Shown: in pieces, positions 41,891-48,088 of the stretch
How the letters are laid out: every line of letters begins with the position of its first letter
Numbering within the stretch: position 1 is the first letter of the stretch
DNA from: Candidatus Methanomethylophilaceae archaeon
GTDB lineage: Archaea; Thermoplasmatota; Thermoplasmata; Methanomassiliicoccales; Methanomethylophilaceae
Direction: 5' to 3'
NCBI GenBank assembly: GCA_944321505.1
Contig: CALULN010000021.1
Span: 1-64,000, forward strand
Length of the DNA: 64,000 nucleotides
Position numbers and translations under genes: made by a program
Notes under the pieces: model-generated
What the model saw: only the letters and a program-made list of their open reading frames with translations
Database searches by the model: none
Told to the model about the DNA's origin: nothing

Positions 41891-42868
41891 TCACCGCCTG
41901 TACTTTTCCGCCCCGAGTGTCTTCTCTATCTCCGCCAGCCTCTCCACCCTGTCTTCTACGGACGGGTGCGTGTCAAGGAGGGAGCACAGAAGCCTGCGCC
42001 TCCTCCTTCCGAAGGGATTAACGATCCAGAGGTTCGCGGCAGAGGCATCCCCGTAATCGTTGGCTTCTCTGCCGCACCACTCATCCAGCTTCACCAGGGC
42101 GCGCGCCAGTGCCATGGGCTTCCCGGTCATATACGCCGCCGATTCATCCGCACCGTACTCCCTGTTCCTGGACACGCCGAACCTCATCAACGCAGCCGCA
42201 GACGGAAGAGCGACTGCCATCACAAGACAGACCAGCATCACCGGTATCGCGATAGCCAGCACGATCAGGAAGAGTATGCCGTTACCGCCGGATCTCGTAT
42301 TGGATCCCATGCCGAGCGATGCCAATAGCATCACTCCTACACCACCCATGGCGATTGCGGAGACCGTGAGCAGTTTGGCGCTGATGCGGGCGGTGCCGTT
42401 GACCGCCGTGTCCCGATTGACGATATGGGAGATCTCATGGGCCATCACCCCCTCCAGCTCCTCGTCGGACAGCAGCCTCATAAGAGGAGCGGTAGCAGCC
42501 ACCATCGCATCGTCCGGACCCCTGCCGAGGGCGAATGCGTTAGGATAATCGACGTCCAGGACGAACACCTCCGGCATCGGGACCCTTTCCTTTTCGGCCA
42601 GCCTCTGCACTATGCTGTAAAGACGGGGCTCGGTGTCGGCTGTGACCCCCTTGCCCCTGAGCTTCTCCACCAGCGGCTTTCCGCTCTGCACGACAGCGTA
42701 GACGGAGCATGCGATGGCAACCATCAGAAACAGTGCCATGCCGTACTTCCATCCGGAGCCTCCGGTGAAGAAATAGGTGACGGCAAACCCCAGAAGTGCG
42801 CCGACGATGGTGTAGGTGACCACGGTGATGCCGAGGATCAGAACGGTGCTCTTCGTGCACTGATCCAT
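41891..42868 (-). other. HtpX-like protease unit with its own ATG inside the long frame
   Basis: Translated alone from ATG 42868 this gives 325 residues, the normal size of HtpX. HtpX is a membrane zinc protease of protein quality control. Two membrane helices (about 10-30 and 40-58), HEISH near residue 146, and two more helices (about 170-190, 205-230) follow the family. If the -1 frame is the native end of the GrpE-like protein, its stop at 42870-42872 lies directly before this start, giving a coupled gene pair. Confidence 0.7.
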
Positions 42869-44911
42869 ATCACTCGTCCTCAGACCCATCCTCAGTGACA
42901 GAATCGTCTCCACCCGCAGACGGTTTCCCGTTCTCCTGCCTCTCTTGCGGGAGGGGTTCTTGCGGTACGTTAGCAAACGATTCCGGGCCCCGGATCTCGC
43001 CTGGTTGGTCGTCAGCCATCGTTTCCTCCTGTATCGCCGATTCGAAACAGCGGATTCCGGCTCATCCAGATGGGCCTCGTGCTCCCCCTCTTGAGCTGGC
43101 ACCTCACACTCGTCTCTTTCGGGCATGGAAGCTTCCGGTATCGAGGGCGATTTCGGCACATCATTATCAATGATCGGTTCGGATTCGGGGATCCCATCCG
43201 ATTGACCGTCTGCAACGGGGTCCTTTTGTTCCACCGACTCAAGAGCTGCTGCTTCAGACCCATCCTGAGGAGCTGCACCGACTTCCTCTGCGGGCGATGC
43301 ATCGCGTTCCTGATCCTCCGAAACTAGAGGTGCGGGAATCACCGGCGGCTCTGAAACATCGATATCAACGGCAGGTTCCGGATTACGGATTCCACCGGAT
43401 TGGTCATCGGCCGCCGCCTCTTCGGATTCCAGAGAGCTGACATCCGCAGTATGCGATTCATCCTGTGGAGCAGTATCATCCCCCACCTCGGGCAGCGGTC
43501 CATCATCCTGCTTTGCGGATGCGGGCTCGTTGAGCTCACTGTCTGAAGCCGATTCCGGGTCGGATACGTCATCGATTACGATCTCGCCCTCCTCAGGCCC
43601 CGCTTCTACATACCGAACCTCTGTAGATTGCTGTACATTCTGCGATTCTGCTTCCTCAGCGCCTCTGACGATTTGATCTGGACCCGGGAGCTCGATGACG
43701 TCAGGCAGAGGCGCATCGTTCTCCTGAACAGGACCGGCTTCCTCGGAACCGTCCTGCTCATCGGATTCCCGACTGCCCGTATCGCGTGAACCGTCAGCCT
43801 CCTGTACATCTGTGTCTACGGTTTCTCCGGCACCCGTTGCGCCCAAGGATGAATCCGCCCCCGGATCATAACGGTGAATCGAGAGCCGCTCCGGTACGTC
43901 ATCATATGCTCCATCCTTGAAACGGCATCCGATGCCCTCCACACGTTTCACGCACATATCCAGCGACTGCTGATTGGTGGAAACGAAAATCGGTTCATAC
44001 AGCTGCTCATCAACCAACTGATGACCGCGCTTGTGCCAGAGCAGCTCCACCCCGTGAGCGGATAAGTGCTTTCTCAGATCATCCGTGATGGCATCATAGA
44101 ATCCTCTGTCGAATGATTGGTTGTCTTCGAGCATGTTGTTGACGTACCCGATGTACTTCAGGAAGTCTCTGACGACAGCTCTGACCTGCACCGAATCCTT
44201 GGCCTTCAGCTCAGCGGACCTCCTTCTCAGAGTCTCGTCGAGATCCCTCTCCCTGCTATTGAGGCGACTGCTGAGTGTGCTGTTTCTGCTCTGCAGCTCG
44301 GCATTCCTCTTCTGCAGCCCATCAATCCTGCTCTGCAACTCAGCCATCCTGCTCTGCAGTTCGGTTCTATCTCCCTGAAGCTTCTGCAACGTGTTCTGAA
44401 GGCTTTCGGAGTGTGCCTGACTCTTCTGTAGATTCTCGGAGAGCTCGCAGTTGTTCTTCCTCAGATCTTCTATCGCCGATTTAAGCTCAGATATCTCGGA
44501 ATCCCTGTCTTCGACCTTCTTCCTGAGTGCGTCCCTATCCTCCTCCAGACTATACCTCTCACCTTCAACGGTTTTGAGTGAACGCAGCTCTTCCATCGGA
44601 TCCGAATCGCTGCATCTGGGGATGACCTTGTACTTCTTCCTGGAACCGAACAAATTCACGGAACCCTGAATCATGCTTGATGCAAGACAACCCACGAGGT
44701 CATCCGGCGTTTCATAGAGATCGGTGATGAGCGATTGTGTAATTATCCTCGAACAGTTCTTGCAGCTGTATCCGTCTTTGCTAGACCTCAGATTGATATC
44801 CTTGCATCCGCAGCTGAGTTCGATCATCGCAAAATACTCGATACGAGGGGCGCTGTCGCTCTCCTTTTCGCTTTTCTTCGATTTCTTGCCCATGTATTCC
44901 ACGAGTCCCAT
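41891..44911 (-). CDS. GrpE-like coiled-coil protein reading in frame into an HtpX-type M48 metalloprotease
   Basis: One open frame of 1006 codons holds two units. The first has a CxC...CxxC zinc-ribbon-like head (about 30-58), a long coiled coil (110-245, LQSRMAELQSRIDGLQ type), a GrpE-like domain (about 250-345), and acidic repeats of about 65 residues. The second, from Met at 42868, is an HtpX-like protease with two N-terminal helices, zinc motif HEISH in EGVMAHEISHIVN, and AlaAspGluSer ligand region YGADESAAYM. Between 43043 and 42870 the frame turns basic; the -1 frame there encodes the expected third acidic repeat and stops 2 bp before the protease ATG. So this is either a true fusion, a recent indel, or a sequencing error. 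Start chosen at 44911, just after the Hsp70 stop. Confidence 0.75.
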   Translation of the reverse strand: MGLVEYMGKKSKKSEKESDSAPRIEYFAMIELSCGCKDINLRSSKDGYSCKNCSRIITQSLITDLYETPDDLVGCLASSMIQGSVNLFGSRKKYKVIPRCSDSDPMEELRSLKTVEGERYSLEEDRDALRKKVEDRDSEISELKSAIEDLRKNNCELSENLQKSQAHSESLQNTLQKLQGDRTELQSRMAELQSRIDGLQKRNAELQSRNSTLSSRLNSRERDLDETLRRRSAELKAKDSVQVRAVVRDFLKYIGYVNNMLEDNQSFDRGFYDAITDDLRKHLSAHGVELLWHKRGHQLVDEQLYEPIFVSTNQQSLDMCVKRVEGIGCRFKDGAYDDVPERLSIHRYDPGADSSLGATGAGETVDTDVQEADGSRDTGSRESDEQDGSEEAGPVQENDAPLPDVIELPGPDQIVRGAEEAESQNVQQSTEVRYVEAGPEEGEIVIDDVSDPESASDSELNEPASAKQDDGPLPEVGDDTAPQDESHTADVSSLESEEAAADDQSGGIRNPEPAVDIDVSEPPVIPAPLVSEDQERDASPAEEVGAAPQDGSEAAALESVEQKDPVADGQSDGIPESEPIIDNDVPKSPSIPEASMPERDECEVPAQEGEHEAHLDEPESAVSNRRYRRKRWLTTNQARSGARNRLLTYRKNPSRKRGRRTGNRLRVETILSLRMGLRTSDMDQCTKSTVLILGITVVTYTIVGALLGFAVTYFFTGGSGWKYGMALFLMVAIACSVYAVVQSGKPLVEKLRGKGVTADTEPRLYSIVQRLAEKERVPMPEVFVLDVDYPNAFALGRGPDDAMVAATAPLMRLLSDEELEGVMAHEISHIVNRDTAVNGTARISAKLLTVSAIAMGGVGVMLLASLGMGSNTRSGGNGILFLIVLAIAIPVMLVCLVMAVALPSAAALMRFGVSRNREYGADESAAYMTGKPMALARALVKLDEWCGREANDYGDASAANLWIVNPFGRRRRRLLCSLLDTHPSVEDRVERLAEIEKTLGAEKYRR
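42870..43043 (-). other. Frame conflict: -1 frame continues the acidic repeats
   Basis: In the -1 frame from 43043 the codons read ESAIQEETMADDQPGEIRG and on to DGSEDE-stop. They line up with AADDQSGGIRNPEPA and VADGQSDGIPESEPI of the two preceding repeats. The main frame here is Arg-rich and matches nothing. AGGAGG five bases before an ATG in this -1 frame (near 43020) also looks like a Shine-Dalgarno site for a 50-codon peptide. Confidence 0.6.
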
Positions 44912-44927
44912 CTGCGAACGCACCCGC

Positions 44928-46523
44928 CTACTGCTCGTCTCCTCTCTGAGAATCGCTGCTGACCGACCGCTTGCCAAACGCCAGCTTCTTTCCCGACGGG
45001 TCCGTGACCGTCAGCTCCAGGATGCCGTTGACGTCCAGAGACATGGTTGCATACATGCGGAACCCTCTGGCCTTCCCGAGGAACTCCGGCGGGACCTGAA
45101 CGGTGACCACAAGGCCGTTCTGCGTCTCCCCGGAGTTGAGATCGTACCAGTTCTCATCGAAACCGGTTCCCCGGAGATTCTCCGACTCGTAGACTATGAA
45201 CGACACCCTGTTCTGATTGTCCCTCAGCGGTATGAAGCTCGAATCAGAGTCCACGACGATCATGCCGTTGTCTCCGAACCGGTCACCTTTGTAGATCATG
45301 TTGTAGATCGCATCCCTTTCTGAATGGTAGCGGGAATCGAACCCGTATGTGAGAGTGACCATATCCATGACCCTCGGCCCCATAGCGGATCCATCGGTCT
45401 GGAAGTTCATCTTGGAGAACACTGCTGCCCCCTTCGCTATGGCCTTCGAAGGTTCGTACACCATCACATCTTCGGGTCTGAAACCGGTTCTGCTGATGAT
45501 CCCATCTCTTATCTGAGGCATGTTGCTGCTGCCGCCGACAAGAACGATCTTGTCAACGGAGGATCCCTCATCGAAATCTCTGGCTTTATCCACGACATCC
45601 ATCGCCCTCTCCAAGAGATGAGCTGTGCAGTCCTCGAACTCCCTGCGGTTGATGCGGACGAAACGGTCCTGCCCGGCCATGCTGAACAGAACTATGGCTT
45701 CATCCATCTCGGTGAGTTCCATCTTGGCCTTGGTGACGGAGTTGTTGAACCTGGCCTCCTCCTCCTCGGTACCCGTCCATTTGCCTACGGTCTTCTCCAG
45801 GATTCTCTCCCTCAGAACCGCATCCCAGTCGTTGCCTCCCAGATTCAAATCCCCTTCCTTCGCAAGAATCCTGTACTCCATGGTGACAGGGTCGTGCTCG
45901 ACGATGCTGACGTCGAGGGTCCCTCCGCCGAGGTCGAAGACCAGAATCTTCTGCGTCCCGTCGTAATGTGTGCGGACGTCTTCGCTGTACAGATATGATA
46001 TCGCAGCCGCCACAGGCTCCTGGAGGATCCTGACGTTCTCCTTCGGGAGCCCGGTGATCCTCATGACGGCGTCCTGCAGGAGCTGGTTGTACTCGGAGGC
46101 CATCATCTGCCCGGCGGCGATTCCCACAGGAGCGGTGATCGTGATCATCTCGATGTCCGTGTTGCTGTACTCTCCGGACTTTATGGCTGCGGACTTGATC
46201 TCACTGATGAGGAACGTCAGGTACTTCTCGATGACCTCGCTGAGGGTGTACTCCTTCCCGCCGCTGGACACAGTCTTCCCCAGATTCGCCGGGTCCTCCC
46301 TGACGGTGCGCTTCATGTAGCGGATGATGTCTGCGGAATGGCGGAGCGCTTCCGCGGTTGTGCAGTCCCTCCCGTACAGCTCCTTCCCCTTCTCGGCGGA
46401 GTACATGAAAAGCGAGGGCACCCCCATGCCTTCGTGGTCCTTGATGAAGTTGGTGACGGGGATGAGTCCGCTCATGATCGCAGCGCTCGAATAACAGGTG
46501 CCGAAGTCTATGCCGACTATCAT
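44928..46523 (-). CDS. Hsp70/DnaK-family protein, short form
   Basis: The 531-residue protein has a full Hsp70 ATPase domain: GIDFGTCYSSAA (4-15), ITAPVGIAAGQ for the usual TVPA-F, EPVAAAISY, DLGGGTLDVSIVEHD near 194, and VLVGGSSNMPQIRDGI near 330. The substrate-binding part is shortened to about 150 residues (380-525) with a beta-sandwich-like segment ending LELTVTDPSGKKLAFG. The helical lid and EEVD-like tail are missing. It leads the operon with the GrpE-like/HtpX frame and is divergent from a CARF-like regulator. A specialised chaperone rather than the housekeeping DnaK is likely; no dnaJ is nearby. Confidence 0.9.
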   Translation of the reverse strand: MIVGIDFGTCYSSAAIMSGLIPVTNFIKDHEGMGVPSLFMYSAEKGKELYGRDCTTAEALRHSADIIRYMKRTVREDPANLGKTVSSGGKEYTLSEVIEKYLTFLISEIKSAAIKSGEYSNTDIEMITITAPVGIAAGQMMASEYNQLLQDAVMRITGLPKENVRILQEPVAAAISYLYSEDVRTHYDGTQKILVFDLGGGTLDVSIVEHDPVTMEYRILAKEGDLNLGGNDWDAVLRERILEKTVGKWTGTEEEEARFNNSVTKAKMELTEMDEAIVLFSMAGQDRFVRINRREFEDCTAHLLERAMDVVDKARDFDEGSSVDKIVLVGGSSNMPQIRDGIISRTGFRPEDVMVYEPSKAIAKGAAVFSKMNFQTDGSAMGPRVMDMVTLTYGFDSRYHSERDAIYNMIYKGDRFGDNGMIVVDSDSSFIPLRDNQNRVSFIVYESENLRGTGFDENWYDLNSGETQNGLVVTVQVPPEFLGKARGFRMYATMSLDVNGILELTVTDPSGKKLAFGKRSVSSDSQRGDEQ

Positions 46524-46555
46524 CTTGAATCCTCATACGGTCCTATGTGTGCATA

Positions 46556-46563
46556 GATATATG
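46556..46563. promoter_or_regulatory. Shared, near-palindromic TATA box of the Hsp70 gene and the first CARF-like gene
   Basis: GATATATG reads as CATATATC on the other strand and lies in the 76-bp gap between divergent starts. It is about 36 bp from the Hsp70 ATG and 40 bp from the CARF-like ATG, so both could use it. The same octamer CATATATC serves the second CARF-like gene at 48038-48045. Confidence 0.5.
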
Positions 46564-46579
46564 GAAAAAGTCTAATACC

Positions 46580-46599
46580 GTCACAAAATCCTTCTTACC
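46580..46599. promoter_or_regulatory. Island operator copy 3, GTCACAAAATCCTTCTTACC
   Basis: It lies 20 bp upstream of the TATA centre for the Hsp70 operon and directly abuts the ATG of the first CARF-like gene, covering its likely transcription start. It is identical to the two other copies (48060, 51035) at 13 of 20 positions, with GTCA and TTACC fully conserved. A protein here could affect both divergent genes. Confidence 0.55.
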
Positions 46600-47274
46600 A
46601 TGCACGTGCACATAGCCACGGCGGGCCAGGCGGTGGAACCGGTGGTCAAGGCGTTCAACGCCATCCCGGGGATCGATAAAGTGTACCTGCTGTGCAGCAA
46701 CCCCTTCAGAGAATCGGCGATGCATCTGGAGAGCTTCTTCCAGGCGGCGATGGTGCCCGTAGAGACCAGGTATGTGGACGGGTTCGACTTCCAGGGGATG
46801 GTGGATGCCATCTACGCCATCTTCGAGAGGGAAGGCGGGAAAGGAACCGATTTCTCCATCAACATTACAGGCGGAACCAATCTGATGGCCGCATCCGCCT
46901 GCTCCACGGCGTTCTTCGTAGGCGCCAGGATCTGCTATGTGCTCCGCAGCCCGGAGAAGACCGCATCCGAGCAGCTCATCTGGATACCGACGCCGAGCAT
47001 CCCGGACCTGCACCGCGTCAAGGGCAAGACCCGCGAGATCCTGTCCTACATCATGGAGAGGACCAGGGACGGCGGGGCGGTGACTTCCACGCAGATCGAC
47101 TCCGACTTCGGATACGGGAAGCAGGCGGTGTCGTATCACGTCAGGGTGCTGGTCGAGGAGGGCCTGGTGGAGAAGGTCCGCGGCATGACCGGGGACGGCA
47201 GGGTGGACAACAGGATGAACGCCCTGAGGATCACCGGACAGGGACGGCTGGTGGCAAGCTGGCTCTCCGAATGA
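46600..47274 (+). CDS. CARF-like (DUF6293-type) winged-helix transcriptional regulator, first copy
   Basis: The 224-residue protein has an N-terminal Rossmann-like CARF domain: MHVHIATAGQAVEPVVKAF, VYLLCSN, and the ligand-loop motif NITGGTNLMAASACSTAF near 88-105. A C-terminal winged helix (about 145-222; TSTQIDSDFGYGKQAVSYHVRVLVEEGLV) follows. CARF domains sense cyclic oligonucleotides or related ligands and are common in CRISPR regulators. No cas gene is in the window. Its stop touches the stop of the convergent second copy with no base between. Confidence 0.85.
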   Translation: MHVHIATAGQAVEPVVKAFNAIPGIDKVYLLCSNPFRESAMHLESFFQAAMVPVETRYVDGFDFQGMVDAIYAIFEREGGKGTDFSINITGGTNLMAASACSTAFFVGARICYVLRSPEKTASEQLIWIPTPSIPDLHRVKGKTREILSYIMERTRDGGAVTSTQIDSDFGYGKQAVSYHVRVLVEEGLVEKVRGMTGDGRVDNRMNALRITGQGRLVASWLSE

Positions 47275-47946
47275 TCAGAGGGTGTTGGCGATCATCACAC
47301 CCTGGGACGTCAGCACCAATGCGCACCTGCGGCCGTCCACCTTCCCGTCTGAACCGATATACTCAGACTTCTTCAGGAGACCGTCGTTCACCAGGATCCT
47401 GATGTGGTATCCGGCCTTCTGTTTGTTTATGCCGAACTGCTGTGCCACATCGGACCCGGTGGCCACCGCCCCGTCGTCCCTACAGCGGAGGATGTAGCGC
47501 AGTATCTCCTTGGTCAAATCACGATAGCCGCTCACATCTACGGTCTTCGGCGCGGTGATCTCGATGACCTGCCGGTCGATGGGGCCGTCACCGTTCAGGG
47601 AGTAGTAGATCTTGGCGCGGATGTAGTAGGCGCTGTAGCAGGTTGCCGCCGCCATAAGGTTGGTGCCGGCGGTGATGTTCACCGAGTACTCCACATCACG
47701 GCCCTTGGTGCCCTCGAAGATGGAGTAGATGGTGGTGACGATCCCCATGAAATCCGAGAAGGGGATGATGCGCAGCGATATGGACGGTATCATGCAGGAG
47801 AGGGTGTCCCTGATGCCCTCGGCCGTCCTCTGGGACTCCTCATGGGTTGTGTGCAGAAGGTAGAGTGAGTCTATCCCGGACAGCTTGCTGACCACCTTCA
47901 TGATGGGTTCCTTGGTGAACCCTACCGGGGTAATGTGAATGTGCAT
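47275..47946 (-). CDS. CARF-like (DUF6293-type) winged-helix transcriptional regulator, second copy
   Basis: The 223-residue paralogue has the same layout: MHIHITPVGFTKEPIMKVV, LYLLHTTHEESQ, NITAGTNLMAAATCYSAYY near 90-108, and a winged helix (about 148-220; GSDVAQQFGINKQKAGYHIRILVNDGLL). The key motif has Ala for the first Gly of the other copy, so ligand affinity may differ. The ATG at 47946 is chosen because the paralogue starts at the same place; a GTG six codons upstream is possible. Its leader carries a palindrome that may mediate autorepression. Confidence 0.85.
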   Translation of the reverse strand: MHIHITPVGFTKEPIMKVVSKLSGIDSLYLLHTTHEESQRTAEGIRDTLSCMIPSISLRIIPFSDFMGIVTTIYSIFEGTKGRDVEYSVNITAGTNLMAAATCYSAYYIRAKIYYSLNGDGPIDRQVIEITAPKTVDVSGYRDLTKEILRYILRCRDDGAVATGSDVAQQFGINKQKAGYHIRILVNDGLLKKSEYIGSDGKVDGRRCALVLTSQGVMIANTL

Positions 47947-48007
47947 ACCCCTTTCCCCCCTCACACCGCGATGGCATCCTCGGGGGAGATTCCCCAGCCC
48001 GTCTTCC

Positions 48008-48023
48008 TAACCATTGATGGTAA
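48008..48023. promoter_or_regulatory. Palindrome over the predicted start of the second CARF-like gene
   Basis: TAACCATTGATGGTAA pairs 6 of 7 bases per arm and contains TTACCAT-type half-sites like the right end of the 20-bp island operators. It lies about 25 bp below the TATA box at 48038-48045, where transcription should begin. Confidence 0.45.
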
Positions 48024-48037
48024 GACGTTCAAGTAGA

Positions 48038-48045
48038 CATATATC
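48038..48045 (-). promoter_or_regulatory. TATA box of the second CARF-like gene
   Basis: The minus strand reads GATATATG, 95 bp before the ATG, giving a leader of about 70 nt. The 20-bp operator copy 2 begins 18-19 bp upstream of its centre. Confidence 0.5.
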
Positions 48046-48059
48046 TGAATTGAATGACG

Positions 48060-48079
48060 GTCAAAATATTTACATTACC
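48060..48079. promoter_or_regulatory. Island operator copy 2, GTCAAAATATTTACATTACC
   Basis: It matches copy 1 (51035-51054) at 15 of 20 positions and has the same orientation and spacing to the minus-strand TATA box. It lies between the second CARF-like gene and the 3' end of the helicase gene. Confidence 0.55.
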
Positions 48080-48088
48080 ATATCCGTC

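Noticed and set aside
43020-43060. Programmed ribosomal frameshift signal between the GrpE-like and HtpX units
   Set aside because: No classic slippery heptamer (X-XXY-YYZ) and no clear downstream stem; an indel or sequencing error explains the frame change more simply, so it is only listed as one option.
46600-47946. CRISPR-Cas locus suggested by the CARF-like regulators
   Set aside because: No cas genes and no repeat-spacer array are present anywhere in the window.
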